Source of the DNA: Clostridia bacterium
GTDB lineage: Bacteria; Bacillota; Clostridia; Oscillospirales; Acutalibacteraceae
Direction: 5' to 3'
Length of the DNA: 49,888 nt
Assembly: GCA_017381035.1 (NCBI GenBank)
Contig: JAFOCW010000044.1
Span: forward strand, 1-49,888
A program made the translations under genes and the position numbers. Under the pieces are notes generated by a model that was given only the letters and a program-made list of their open reading frames with translations, ran no database searches and had not been told where the DNA came from. This document shows positions 34,801 to 43,982 of this stretch, piece by piece; the first letter of the stretch is position 1; each line of letters starts with the position of its first letter.

Positions 34801-37800
34801 AAGAACTTGCTTATATTATTGAAAACGGCGGCGCTGCCGGTGCAACTTATAAGCTCACAACAAACATCTACCTTAACGATGTTAATAAAATTAACTGGGC
34901 AACAGGTGAACCCATAGGCGACTACGTACCTAACACTTGGTACGAAAACATCTCATTCCAGGGTAATATCGACGGCGATGGACATATCGTTTACGGTCTG
35001 TACTCTAATGTAGCAGACGCTTACGCTTGGGGCTACTGGGGTCAGGGACTTGTTCCAAGAGTTGATAACGGCGTAACCGTAACTATCAAAAATCTTGGTA
35101 TGGACAACGTATTTATAAATGCAACCAATGCAGGCGGTGCGCTTGTTGGTTTTGTAGGCACCAGAAACAGTGATGCTTATACCGAAACCGCAAACGTTAA
35201 TATCGAGCAGTGCTTTATTGGCGAAAATGCAAGTATTAACGCAAACAACGCAGGCGCTTTTGTAGGCGCAGGACGTGGAGCAGTTATTGACGTTAAGAAC
35301 GCTTATTCTTTAGCTGAAATTAACAGTGTTGACTATAAAGATTGCGCAGTTGACTTTGCTCCCAGTGGCTTTGTTGGTAACGACTGGAACGTAGATTTCA
35401 CTGTAAACAACTCTTATAACGCTAAGGGAACCCTTCAGGGCTGGTGGGACGGCACCACATCTTCAAACAGCAAAAATAACTATGCTACCGGTTACGATAT
35501 CGATAAAACCGCAACAGGCGGCGAACGTGAAGCTTATTATGCAGTAATGCTTGACGCAGCTAATATGCAGGGTCTTGATGTGTTCACCAGCGGAGAGAAA
35601 ATGTGGAAGCTTAATGCCGATTCTGTTTACACCGCAACCAAGGGCTACCCCGAACTTACCATCTTCATTAAACGTGGTAACTCCGACGCCTTCAGAGTTT
35701 GGGACGGTTCTAAAATGGAACCTACAAACGGTAGCGGTACAGATACCGACCCGTATCTCATTTCCTACGCATCCGAGCTTGCTTACATTATTTATAATGG
35801 CGGCGCAGCTAACACATATTATAAACTTACAAACGATATCTATCTTAACAATATTTATATGATAGATTGGGCAACCGGTGAAGCAACCGACGGTTACACA
35901 CCTAACACCTGGTTTGAAAACTTACCCTTCCAGGGTAACATCGACGGCGACGGCCACACAGTTTACGGTCTCTATTATAACGATGGTGCTGACCTTGCAG
36001 CCTTCGGCTACTACTATAACTCGGGTCTCATCCCCAGAGTTAACGATAATACTTCCGTTTCCGTTACCAACCTTGGTATCGATAACGCATTCGTTCACTC
36101 AGCACAGGGCGCTTCTGCATTTGTAGGCTTCGCAGGCGCTACAGGCAACTATGCTCCCGAAGTAAAAGCTCAGGTAACCATTAATAACTGTTATGCAGGC
36201 GCTAAGGTTTACCTTGAAGGCGGAAACACCGGTGTATTCCGTGGCGGTGAAAGAGGTTCCAACACTGTAGTTACCAACTCTTACTCTCTTGCTAATACCG
36301 TTGGCAACAAATACGACGGTCTTGTAGGTAACTTCTGGTCCTCAACCGTTAGCCTTTCTAACGTATATAACGCTAATGGCGCTGTTGCCACAGACGAAGC
36401 AGCAACAACAGGAAACCTTTCTGTTTCTAACGTTTATGCAACCGACAATACAGGCTTCTCTACAGGAGTAAATATTCTCACCAAAAATGAAATGATTGGT
36501 GAAAATGCGCTCGACGTTATGAACGGTCTTAGCACCGATACCTTCAAGGCTATTCCCGGTTATTACCCCGTTTTAACTAAGTTCTCTGAAAACACACTTG
36601 TTAAGAACAACAGATTATATTATGTTACTTCCTTGAACGATGCAGTAGATTTCTGCATGACCGCAAGCGGCGAACAGTATTTCTGGCGTTATAACAACAT
36701 CTTAGTAAACGAAGACAGCTCTATGGACATTTCTGACCTTGTTCTTATGACACTTCAGTACAATGCAGGAACAGCTAAGGCAGACATCGACGGCGACGGC
36801 AACAGCACAACCGACGATATGAAGATTCTCCGTAAAGCTCTCATGGGCAGAACAGATTATATGGAAAACCCCTTATATAGCGTTGGCGACTACGCCCCCG
36901 TTACCGAACTCAGCTCCGACTATCAGTTCGTTTGGGGCGACGAGTTCGACGGAGATTCTCTTAACACTCAAAAGTGGGGAATCTACGGAAAAATGAACGG
37001 TTCAGGTATGGGTTACGGCTACACAGGTGAAAACGGTAGTTACGAATTTACCGACGAAGTGGTAGATTACACCGGCGACGTTATCTGCTCGGGCGGCGAA
37101 GACGCTGTCGGCGTAGCAGACGGTAACTTAAGACTTACCGCCTATAAGGCAGAAGACGGCACCTATGTTGTACCTACTTCTGTAGTAACCCAGAATACAA
37201 TGAACTTCAAGTATGGTTACGTTGAAATCAGAGCTAAGTTCCCCGTTGAAGACGGAATCTGGAGCTCCTGGTGGACAAAATCCGTATTCGATAAGTCCGA
37301 TACCAATTGCCTTGCATACCCCGAAACAAACGTTGGTGCCGAAGTTGATATGATTGAGGTATTCGATACCAATCAGGCAACCTTCAACATCATTAAGTGG
37401 TGGGAAAACAAAGACGGTCGTTTCGGCTCTTGGTATCCCAACGATGCTCCTCATGCATTCAGACAAGAAATAACCAACGACAGATATTATGTCTTTGGTT
37501 ACGAATGGACAGAAGACGATAAGCTCAAAATGTACTGCGACGGCGTTCTTTACGGCGAATATGACGTATCTGAAGCCTATACAGAAAAGGTTGACGGACG
37601 CAACTACATAGTCGATACTTCGGGTACCGATATGGAATGCTTCGATGCTCATCAGTTCATTATCTTTAACAACCATCTTTTCTATCCCACAGTTTCTTCC
37701 GCCGGAATGTTTATAACCGAAAATACCGACTTCACATCAGCAGATTTCCTTATTGATTATTGTCGTGTATATCAGAAACCCGGCTCAAGCGATATAGTTA

Positions 37801-37808
37801 CAAAATAA
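31851..37808 (+). CDS. Giant secreted protein B: five repeats, dockerin-like segment, GH16
   Basis: 1985 residues from the ATG at 31851, chosen because AGGGAGAG precedes it and the protein then starts MKKAKLIGTNRII, a clean signal peptide with cleavage near TASA-DE; an in-frame TTG at 31794 lacks both. Repeats begin at residues 42, 339, 642, 958 and 1282. The dockerin-like part is at about 1619-1668, but its first loop (LVNEDSSMDISD) has lost the leading Asp. GH16 follows from about 1693 with Glu1831-Val-Asp1833-Met-Ile-Glu1836. Repeats 1, 2, 4 and 5 correspond best to repeats 1, 2, 5 and 6 of protein A. It has its own promoter and terminator. Likely extracellular beta-glucan binding and hydrolysis; target inferred. 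Confidence 0.88.
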   Translation: MKKAKLIGTNRIISVVLALTMLLSMVAIGGFTASADETASVQVWDGWTTTAPADTDADGIYEITNGAELAYVIKTGGSGRSYKLTADIYLNDITKVNWLTGAVSDGYTANSWYGDWNVTAFQGTIDGAGHIINGLYYEKDAAKEYTNYCGGVGLIPKATNATIKNLGVDNSYIHQEASVSAFVAAAPAGSVLNMDSCYVGENVYLKAGSTGAFRAFASNAGGGVIINCYSLATLDGVNYSGLLAFNYDNGRDVLTISNCYNAKGPVSNMGDTSYYGIIEGNYETVASAFSEGNTLLSDTAMQGENALANMSTLNNYGNYYVATEKYPALSIFKGIEIKEFWNGTVSVPTETDEEGNILINNAKELAYIIRNGGAAGANYKLTSDIYLNNLEKINWETGVAATGYTPNSWEDNKAFQGTINGDGHVVYGLYFTHSASYGWGFYGEGLIPRVAAGTSVSVSELGIDYAYVVSPNGASAFVGFAGTQNSTTKANVTIDQCYVGANVTLKGNDVGAFRGGTYNSVTTITNSYSLATLNANSTSGFIGNTWNAVVAVENSFNANGAILTEGYSAADIAANLKNVYATNAGNYPGEITELTADNMKGTDVFTNQGKMPTLNTTGKFVTNEEYPSLVAFLGYDIIVGEEVWDGTTSAPSDTDGDGVYEIGTAEELAFIVENGGGNNYKLTNDIYLNAIDYIDWQTGEVTRGYAAKSWYYNTTFSGSIDGDGHTVYGLYYNVPEATKWGYQGVGLIPRVNNGYSVTITNLAVDNAYVCAANGVSAFVGIVGPTSHQEDAEYANATIENCYAGKNVTLKGHHAGVFRGATYRANTTIKNCYTLATAVTLSAEGGAAGIFGNEWTSNVTVRNAFNANGGVGGQDRALAGKNFSGVYATNRLAGDGNEYVPEAFTVLTPNNMKGRDALESPQKLYELNSDNAFEATTGYPILVAFIKDVVEVPETSAVKIWEGTGVDTEPTKVDALGNILITSAEELAYIIENGGAAGATYKLTTNIYLNDVNKINWATGEPIGDYVPNTWYENISFQGNIDGDGHIVYGLYSNVADAYAWGYWGQGLVPRVDNGVTVTIKNLGMDNVFINATNAGGALVGFVGTRNSDAYTETANVNIEQCFIGENASINANNAGAFVGAGRGAVIDVKNAYSLAEINSVDYKDCAVDFAPSGFVGNDWNVDFTVNNSYNAKGTLQGWWDGTTSSNSKNNYATGYDIDKTATGGEREAYYAVMLDAANMQGLDVFTSGEKMWKLNADSVYTATKGYPELTIFIKRGNSDAFRVWDGSKMEPTNGSGTDTDPYLISYASELAYIIYNGGAANTYYKLTNDIYLNNIYMIDWATGEATDGYTPNTWFENLPFQGNIDGDGHTVYGLYYNDGADLAAFGYYYNSGLIPRVNDNTSVSVTNLGIDNAFVHSAQGASAFVGFAGATGNYAPEVKAQVTINNCYAGAKVYLEGGNTGVFRGGERGSNTVVTNSYSLANTVGNKYDGLVGNFWSSTVSLSNVYNANGAVATDEAATTGNLSVSNVYATDNTGFSTGVNILTKNEMIGENALDVMNGLSTDTFKAIPGYYPVLTKFSENTLVKNNRLYYVTSLNDAVDFCMTASGEQYFWRYNNILVNEDSSMDISDLVLMTLQYNAGTAKADIDGDGNSTTDDMKILRKALMGRTDYMENPLYSVGDYAPVTELSSDYQFVWGDEFDGDSLNTQKWGIYGKMNGSGMGYGYTGENGSYEFTDEVVDYTGDVICSGGEDAVGVADGNLRLTAYKAEDGTYVVPTSVVTQNTMNFKYGYVEIRAKFPVEDGIWSSWWTKSVFDKSDTNCLAYPETNVGAEVDMIEVFDTNQATFNIIKWWENKDGRFGSWYPNDAPHAFRQEITNDRYYVFGYEWTEDDKLKMYCDGVLYGEYDVSEAYTEKVDGRNYIVDTSGTDMECFDAHQFIIFNNHLFYPTVSSAGMFITENTDFTSADFLIDYCRVYQKPGSSDIVTK
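31974..36600 (+). repeat. Five long tandem repeats in giant protein B
   Basis: Repeat starts: 31974, 32865, 33774, 34722 and 35694. Same repeat family as in protein A. The heads of repeats 1 and 3 carry DTDADG and DTDGDG loops. Confidence 0.9.
36705..36860 (+). other. Dockerin-like segment of protein B, first loop degenerate
   Basis: Second loop DIDGDGNSTTDD followed by KILRKALMG is intact; the first loop lacks the leading Asp. Again internal, before GH16. Confidence 0.7.
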
Positions 37809-37820
37809 CTTAAACAAATT

Positions 37821-37857
37821 GGCCCCCTATGCTTCGGTATAGGGGGTATTTGTTTTT
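37821..37857 (+). terminator. Terminator after giant protein B
   Basis: 8-bp GC-rich stem CCCCCTAT/ATAGGGGG (37823-37830 with 37839-37846), then a T-rich tract. Confidence 0.88.
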
Positions 37858-37874
37858 GCAATTTATATTGTACC

Positions 37875-37903
37875 TTGACACCTATAATATAAAAAGGTAA
37901 AAT
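37875..37903 (+). promoter_or_regulatory. Promoter of the second small GH16 gene
   Basis: Consensus -35 TTGACA (37875-37880), 17-base spacer, -10 TAAAAT (37898-37903). Confidence 0.82.
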
Positions 37904-37941
37904 TATACCATAAACTTTATTGTAGGAGCGTGGCATATATT

Positions 37942-38832
37942 ATGACGTATACACCATATAACCCTAAAAATTTACTTAAAGGCGACTATAAGCTTGTCTG
38001 GAACGACGAATTTGACGGGAATGCACTCGACCTTAATAAATGGTCGCCCGAAGTTACCAAAATGGGCGGCAGAGACGTCCTTATTGTTGAAAACACCGAA
38101 GCTACCATTAGCGTAAAGGACGGTGTGTTAAAGCTTACCGCCTTTAAAGACCAAGAAGGCAAATACCACGTTCCCAATTCCGTACATACAAAAACAACAA
38201 TGAACTATTTGTACGGCTATGCCGAAATAAAAGCAAAACTGCCTTTAGGTGTGGGTTGTTTTGCTTCCTTTTGGACCCGTGGCGTGTCCGACAATGCCTC
38301 AACATCTTTAGCGCCCGGCACACTCGACCACTATGCCGAAGTCGATATGTTCGAAGTTTTTCAGAATGGTGGCAAACAATGTGTTGGCGGAAATATTCTT
38401 AAAAATTTCCCCGGCCACCCCGAAAAGAATTGGTATGCAACACCAATGGACTGGACACAGCAGGTAGTCCTGCCCGACGAAGAATATCATATCTACGGTT
38501 ACGAATGGACACCCCAAGAAATTAATTTATATTTCGATGGCGAAATTTATGCCCATTTCGATATGCGCACTTCCTGGACGGGCACTTCTACCGAAGGCAA
38601 GGGTCTTGACGGTTGGAATAAAGATACCACGAAATTTGTCGATAAATCGGGTACCGATATGGTCTGCTTTACCGAAGCACAGTATCTTATTTTTAATCAC
38701 CATTTGCACCATAAAGACGGCTTCTTAGCTTCAACCTCAGTTACCGAAAACGAAGAATACACTTCGGCCGATTATGTAATAGACTATTGCAGGGTATATC
38801 AGCTTAACGGTCAAGAGCTTTATACAAAATAA
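37942..38832 (+). CDS. Single-domain GH16 glycoside hydrolase, no signal peptide (copy 2)
   Basis: 296 residues from the ATG at 37942, chosen because the protein then begins MTYTPYNPKN, matching the start of copy 1 (MSYKPYGKNL); the AGGAG at 37924-37928 is rather far (13 bases) and an in-frame GTG at 37930 is too close. LVWNDEFDGNALDLNKW, YGYAEIKAKLP and the catalytic Glu133-Val-Asp135-Met-Phe-Glu138 define GH16. There is no signal peptide. An unusual stretch (SWTGTSTEGKGLDGW) lies near residue 210. It is followed after 23 bases by giant gene C, repeating the small-then-giant pair. Confidence 0.86.
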   Translation: MTYTPYNPKNLLKGDYKLVWNDEFDGNALDLNKWSPEVTKMGGRDVLIVENTEATISVKDGVLKLTAFKDQEGKYHVPNSVHTKTTMNYLYGYAEIKAKLPLGVGCFASFWTRGVSDNASTSLAPGTLDHYAEVDMFEVFQNGGKQCVGGNILKNFPGHPEKNWYATPMDWTQQVVLPDEEYHIYGYEWTPQEINLYFDGEIYAHFDMRTSWTGTSTEGKGLDGWNKDTTKFVDKSGTDMVCFTEAQYLIFNHHLHHKDGFLASTSVTENEEYTSADYVIDYCRVYQLNGQELYTK

Positions 38833-38855
38833 AACATAAAGTGAGAATATATAAT

Positions 38856-41800
38856 ATGAGTAGAATTAATAGATTAATTTCTATATTCCTTATTATAGTT
38901 TTAATGCTGTCTCTGGTTACTTCTAATACTGTGGCTGCCAATACACCAACGGGAGTAAGTGTTTGGAACGGTTCTACCGTTGCGCCTAAAGACCAAAATT
39001 CCGACGGTGTTTATGAAATTAATACAGCCGAAGAATTAGCTTATATCGTTTCAACAGGTGGCGCAGCAGGCGCAAAATATCAATTAATGGCAGACATTTA
39101 CCTTAATGAAATAGATAAGGTCAATTGGCAAACAGGCGAAACAGTAGGTAACTATTCTCCTCGCCCTTGGTACGATAGCGTAGAGTTTCAAGGCAACATA
39201 AACGGCAACGGACATATTGTTTATGGTATTTATTATAACGCAGGGCTTGCCACGTCCGAAATGGCGGAAGGCTTCGGAACCCCCGTTGGCCTTATTCCCG
39301 CAGTTAAAAACGGCGCCACCGTTTCGGTAGAAAAACTTGGCGTCAATAAAATGTTTATAAACGCCAAATATACCGCTTCGGCTTTTATTGGCCGTGCAGG
39401 GAACAGCAGCGCCACTACCGATGCATCCCGAACAATAATACATATTGATAAATGCTTTGTCGGTGAAGATGTAGATGTAACTGCGTTCTGTGCAGGTGTT
39501 TTCCGTGGTTATTCAAGAAATAACGGTATTTATATATCAAATTCCTATAATCTTGGTAAATTCCACTCTAATGCCGACAAGAAAAACCATATAGACGGTG
39601 GCACTTACGATTACAGATTTTCCTGGTTTGTAGGCAACGGTTGGGGAATAAATCAAGAACTTTACATAGATTGCTGCTATAATGCCACAGGGGCCTTGTA
39701 CCGCGACCATTGGGCTACCTTTGCCGGTAAAATTACAAACTGCTATGCCGCAGGTCTTACACAAGATAAAGACGGCGACGGAGTTGCCGAATCGGTATGG
39801 TATTCGGTTTCGGGCGACGTGCCTTTAACAATGGAAAGAATGCAGGGAACTGACGCCTTAATAAGTGCACAAAAAATGTCTTATCTTAACACAAACGACG
39901 AATACCTTGCAACCGAAGGTTACCCAATTCTTAAAGCATTTGCAAAGGACGCATACGACGATATTACAGAATTGCCTAACCTTAAAGTCTGGGACGGCAC
40001 CGTGGCCGAAAAACTAAACGGAAACGGAACCGAATCTTCACCTTATCTTATTTCAAACGGCTCGGAATTAGCCTTTGCGGTAAGCGGCGGCGCAGATAAT
40101 AAATACTATAAATTAACAGATGATATTTACCTTAACGATATTAATAAAATCAACTGGAAAACCGGCGAAGCAAAAGTCGGCTACACACCTAATTCCTGGC
40201 CCGATAACGTAGCCTTCAGCGGCACTATAGACGGCGACGGTCATACTGTTTACGGCCTTTATTTCATCACGCCTAACCAAACTACCGACTGGGGCTTTTA
40301 CGGCGCAGGACTCATTCCCAGAGTAAATGCCGGTACAAGTGTAACCATTACGTCGCTTGGCGTTAATAACGCCTACGTTTACAGCACTAACGGCGCTTCG
40401 GCGTTTGTTGGCTTTGCAGGTGATAAAGAAGCAACAGAGAAGGCCACCGTTACCATAAATAAATGCTATGTTGGCGAAAACGTAACCCTTAAAGGTAACG
40501 ACGTAGGTGCGTTTCGTGGCGGCACCTATAACTCTGATACCGTACTTGCCAACTCTTGTTCGGCTGCCACCTTAAACGGCACTTCTACAAACGGCCTTAT
40601 CGGAAACACCTGGGACGCTACGCTTACGGCCGAAAATTGCTTTAATGCAAACGGCGCCATTACTTCCGACGTTTACAGTTGGGACAATATTGGTAAAAAC
40701 TTAAACAACGTTTATGCTACAGATGCAGGTGAATATACTTCGGAAGTTAAGGTTTTAACAAGACAGCAAATGTTTGGTCTTTCTGCAGTAGATACAATGT
40801 CGCTCCCGAACGACGTTTTTGTTGCGACCAAAAATAAAGTTCCCGTTTTAAAATGCTTCTTTAAGTACACCGAAACTAAAAACGGCGTCAACTATATAGG
40901 TTACGAATATTCGGAAAATTGCAAATATTTTACCACCGAAGATTTAACCGCTACATTCTGGCGTTACAATGAAGTTGACGTAAACGGCGATAGCGAAAGC
41001 AATATATGCGACCTTGTTTTTGCAACCAAAAAGTTTAATTTCGGCAAAGATACACTCAATTTGGACGGCGATACCGAAACCACAACCTTCGATATTACCC
41101 TTCTTCGCAAATCTTTAATAGGCGAAACCGATTATTCGGTTAAGCCTAAAAGATTTACGCCTTACAGCAATATTTCAAGTAAATACGATTATGTCTGGGG
41201 CGACGAGTTCGAAGAAGGTTATCTCGATTCGGACAAGTGGACGGTCTATGCCAAAATGGGCTCTAATCCTTCAAAGGGTTTTCATAATGATAAGGACGAA
41301 AAGGTTATTGGAGTAGAAAACGGAAGCCTTCGTCTTACTGCGTATAAGGACGAAAATGGTGAATACCACGTTCCAACATCGGTTCTTACCCGTGATACAA
41401 TGAATTTCGCCTACGGTTACGTTGAAATCCGTGCAAGTCTACCTATACAAACGGGTGTATGGTCTTCCTTCTGGGCGCTCACCGTTGCAGACAACGCATC
41501 AATTGGCAGACTTGCTACCCCTAAATGCCAGAATGTTGCCGAAATTGATATTTTCGAAGTTTTCAATACAAACGAAGTCTGCGGCACCATAATTAAGTGG
41601 GCCGATAATTCCTGGTACCCAAGAAGCAAGGACGGTACACAACGAATGGTGCTTAAAGATAACGACTTTCACGTGTTCGGCTACGAATGGACCCCGACAG
41701 AACTTAATTATTACTGCGACGGTGTGCTTTATGCACGTTTCGATATTACTGAACCCTGGACAAACCCCGGTGAATACGGAAAGGGTAAAGACGGCTGGAC

Positions 41801-42008
41801 CTATATTAACGCCGACGAAACGGGTTACGATATGTCCTGCTTCAGCGACCCGCAGTACCTTATTTTCAATAACCACCTTTTCTATGAAGGTGTTTCAAAT
41901 GCAAACCAGTACATCAATATCAGCAACCCTGACTTCAAATCGGCCGACTATCTTATAGATTACTGCCGAGTATATCAGCTTGACGGTCAGGAACTTTATA
42001 CCAAATAA
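38856..42008 (+). CDS. Secreted protein C: two repeats, dockerin-like segment, GH16
   Basis: 1050 residues from the ATG at 38856 (weak AAGTGAG site; a GTG at 38841 is less likely). Signal peptide MSRINRLISIFLIIVLMLSL split as basic start and hydrophobic core, cleavage near VAA-NT. Repeats begin at residues 35 and 377. The first is nearly the same as repeat 3 of protein A, including SNADKK, TYDYRFSWF and DKDGDGVAESVW; the second matches the last repeat of A. Dockerin-like part at about 708-760 (DVNGDSESNICD and LDGDTETTTFD). GH16 from about 779 with Glu896-Ile-Asp898-Ile-Phe-Glu901. It looks like protein A with four repeats removed. Codon use is more AT-rich than in A and B. Confidence 0.87.
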   Translation: MSRINRLISIFLIIVLMLSLVTSNTVAANTPTGVSVWNGSTVAPKDQNSDGVYEINTAEELAYIVSTGGAAGAKYQLMADIYLNEIDKVNWQTGETVGNYSPRPWYDSVEFQGNINGNGHIVYGIYYNAGLATSEMAEGFGTPVGLIPAVKNGATVSVEKLGVNKMFINAKYTASAFIGRAGNSSATTDASRTIIHIDKCFVGEDVDVTAFCAGVFRGYSRNNGIYISNSYNLGKFHSNADKKNHIDGGTYDYRFSWFVGNGWGINQELYIDCCYNATGALYRDHWATFAGKITNCYAAGLTQDKDGDGVAESVWYSVSGDVPLTMERMQGTDALISAQKMSYLNTNDEYLATEGYPILKAFAKDAYDDITELPNLKVWDGTVAEKLNGNGTESSPYLISNGSELAFAVSGGADNKYYKLTDDIYLNDINKINWKTGEAKVGYTPNSWPDNVAFSGTIDGDGHTVYGLYFITPNQTTDWGFYGAGLIPRVNAGTSVTITSLGVNNAYVYSTNGASAFVGFAGDKEATEKATVTINKCYVGENVTLKGNDVGAFRGGTYNSDTVLANSCSAATLNGTSTNGLIGNTWDATLTAENCFNANGAITSDVYSWDNIGKNLNNVYATDAGEYTSEVKVLTRQQMFGLSAVDTMSLPNDVFVATKNKVPVLKCFFKYTETKNGVNYIGYEYSENCKYFTTEDLTATFWRYNEVDVNGDSESNICDLVFATKKFNFGKDTLNLDGDTETTTFDITLLRKSLIGETDYSVKPKRFTPYSNISSKYDYVWGDEFEEGYLDSDKWTVYAKMGSNPSKGFHNDKDEKVIGVENGSLRLTAYKDENGEYHVPTSVLTRDTMNFAYGYVEIRASLPIQTGVWSSFWALTVADNASIGRLATPKCQNVAEIDIFEVFNTNEVCGTIIKWADNSWYPRSKDGTQRMVLKDNDFHVFGYEWTPTELNYYCDGVLYARFDITEPWTNPGEYGKGKDGWTYINADETGYDMSCFSDPQYLIFNNHLFYEGVSNANQYINISNPDFKSADYLIDYCRVYQLDGQELYTK
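38958..40870 (+). repeat. Two long tandem repeats in protein C
   Basis: Repeat starts: 38958 and 39984. Same family as in A and B. Confidence 0.88.
40977..41140 (+). other. Dockerin-like segment of protein C
   Basis: First loop DVNGDSESNICD intact; second loop begins with Asn (NLDGDTETTTFD). Internal, before GH16, as in A and B. Confidence 0.72.
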
Positions 42009-42044
42009 AGGAAATACCGTAGCAGTTATAAAAAGTATTAATTT

Positions 42045-42080
42045 AAGCACCTCTTTGCTTTTGCAAAGGGGTGCTTTGTT
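42045..42080 (+). terminator. Terminator after protein C
   Basis: 14-bp stem with one T-G pair (42045-42058 with 42063-42076), loop TTTT, then T-rich. It closes the GH16 cluster. Confidence 0.85.
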
Positions 42081-42089
42081 AAATAGTAA

Positions 42090-42118
42090 TTGAAAATTTA
42101 CAAACAATATGGTAAAAT
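42090..42118 (+). promoter_or_regulatory. lepA promoter
   Basis: -35 TTGAAA (42090-42095), 17-base spacer, -10 TAAAAT (42113-42118). Confidence 0.75.
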
Positions 42119-42159
42119 AAATTGATTATAGATATTTTTGTTTTTAAGGAGAGAAACAA

Positions 42160-43965
42160 GTGTCCCATCCTCTTGATAAAATAAGAAACTTTTGTATTGT
42201 AGCCCATATCGACCACGGTAAGTCAACCCTTGCCGACCGACTTTTAGAGCTTACCCAAACTGTAAGTGAGCGTGATATGGAAGAACAATTGCTTGATAGT
42301 ATGGATTTAGAGCGTGAACGTGGTATTACCATTAAGGCGCATGCCGTTACCCTTTATTATAAAGCGTCCGACGGCGAAGAATACGAACTCAACCTTATAG
42401 ACACCCCCGGCCACGTAGACTTTAACTACGAAGTTTCCCGTTCTCTTGCTGCTTGCGAAGGCGCAGTCCTTGTTGTAGATGCATCACAAGGTATAGAAGC
42501 GCAAACTTTAGCCAATACCTACCTTGCAGTAGACCACGGGCTTGAACTTTTACCGGTTGTTAATAAAATTGACCTACCCTCTGCCGACCCCGACAGAGTA
42601 ATTGCCGAAATAGAAGATATAATTGGTATTCCTGCGCAGGATGCACCTAAAATTTCGGCTAAAACGGGCATAAATATAGAAGAGGTACTTGAACGCATTG
42701 TAACCGATATTCCTGCCCCCGAAGGCGACAGAAACGCACCCCTTTCGGCCCTTATTTTCGACTCTTATTACGATGCGTATAAGGGAGTTATAGTTTATTT
42801 CAGGGTTGTTAGCGGTAAAATAAAAGCAGGCGACAAAATTAAAATGATGGCAACCGGCGCCACCTTCGATGTTGTTGAAGTGGGCAGAAAGGGCGCCACT
42901 TCACTTGAAATCTGCGACTGCTTAGAAGCTGGTGAAGTAGGCTATCTTGCCGCATCCATTAAAACCGTAGGCGAAGCCCGTGTGGGCGATACCATCACCC
43001 TGGCAGACGCCCCCTGCAGCGAGCCGCTTAGCGGCTACCGCAAGGTAAACCCCGTGGTTTTCTGCGGTATTTACCCTGCCGACGGTGCCCGTTATACCGA
43101 CCTTCGCGAAGCGCTCGAAAAGCTTCAGCTTAACGATGCTTCACTCCTTTACGAGCCCGAAACGTCTTCGGCTTTGGGCTTCGGCTTCCGTTGCGGCTTC
43201 TTAGGTCTTCTTCATATGGAAATCATACAAGAAAGGCTCGAGCGAGAGTATAATTTAGACCTTGTAACCACAGCGCCAAGCGTTATTTATAAGTTCGAAC
43301 TTAACACAGGCGAAACTGTCTACGTAGATAACCCCACAAACTACCCCGACCCTGCCGTTATTCAGCAGGCCTACGAGCCGGTTGCCGACGTTCATATATA
43401 CAGCCCAAGCGAATACGTTGGCGCAATAATGGATTTGTGTCAGCAACGCCGTGGCGAATATACCGATATGAAGTATATGGGCGACCGTGTTGACATTCAC
43501 TATATTATGCCAATGGGCGAAATTGTTTACGACTTTTTCGATGCACTGAAATCTCGCACCAAGGGCTACGCAAGCTACGATTACGAGCCCAAGGGTTATA
43601 GTCCGTCTAAGCTTGTAAAGCTCGACGTTATGCTTGCAGGCGACGTTGTAGACGCTCTTTCGTTTATCGTCTTCGTAGATAACGCATACCCAAGGGCACG
43701 CCGAATTGCCGAAAAGCTTAAATATTATATACCCCGTCAGCTTTTCGAAGTTCCAATTCAGGTGGCCGTAGGCGGCAAAATTATTGCCCGTGAAACCGTA
43801 AAGGCAATGCGTAAAGACGTGCTCGCAAAGTGCTACGGCGGTGATATAACCCGTAAGAAAAAACTTCTTGAAAAACAAAAAGAAGGTAAAAAACGTATGC
43901 GCCAGTTAGGCTCGGTAGAAGTACCGCAGGAAGCCTTTATGGCAGTGTTAAAACTCGACGAGTAG
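42160..43965 (+). CDS. lepA: Elongation factor 4 (LepA), ribosome back-translocase GTPase
   Basis: 601 residues, the usual length. G-domain motifs: AHIDHGKST (P-loop), [14 protein letters not shown]. The LepA-specific C-terminal domain ends [17 protein letters not shown] followed by KLDE. GTG start at 42160 behind AAGGAGAG. Housekeeping translation factor. It is followed by a flippase gene 17 bases later. Confidence 0.97.
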   Translation: MSHPLDKIRNFCIVAHIDHGKSTLADRLLELTQTVSERDMEEQLLDSMDLERERGITIKAHAVTLYYKASDGEEYELNLIDTPGHVDFNYEVSRSLAACEGAVLVVDASQGIEAQTLANTYLAVDHGLELLPVVNKIDLPSADPDRVIAEIEDIIGIPAQDAPKISAKTGINIEEVLERIVTDIPAPEGDRNAPLSALIFDSYYDAYKGVIVYFRVVSGKIKAGDKIKMMATGATFDVVEVGRKGATSLEICDCLEAGEVGYLAASIKTVGEARVGDTITLADAPCSEPLSGYRKVNPVVFCGIYPADGARYTDLREALEKLQLNDASLLYEPETSSALGFGFRCGFLGLLHMEIIQERLEREYNLDLVTTAPSVIYKFELNTGETVYVDNPTNYPDPAVIQQAYEPVADVHIYSPSEYVGAIMDLCQQRRGEYTDMKYMGDRVDIHYIMPMGEIVYDFFDALKSRTKGYASYDYEPKGYSPSKLVKLDVMLAGDVVDALSFIVFVDNAYPRARRIAEKLKYYIPRQLFEVPIQVAVGGKIIARETVKAMRKDVLAKCYGGDITRKKKLLEKQKEGKKRMRQLGSVEVPQEAFMAVLKLDE

Positions 43966-43982
43966 TTAAAAGGGGGAATAAA

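Noticed and set aside
24699..40870. Could the regular repeats be a CRISPR or tandem-repeat array?
   Set aside because: Units are about 0.9-1.0 kb, in frame and diverged at DNA level; they are protein repeats.
43255..43878. 207-codon minus-strand frame within lepA
   Set aside because: Antisense shadow of a conserved gene.
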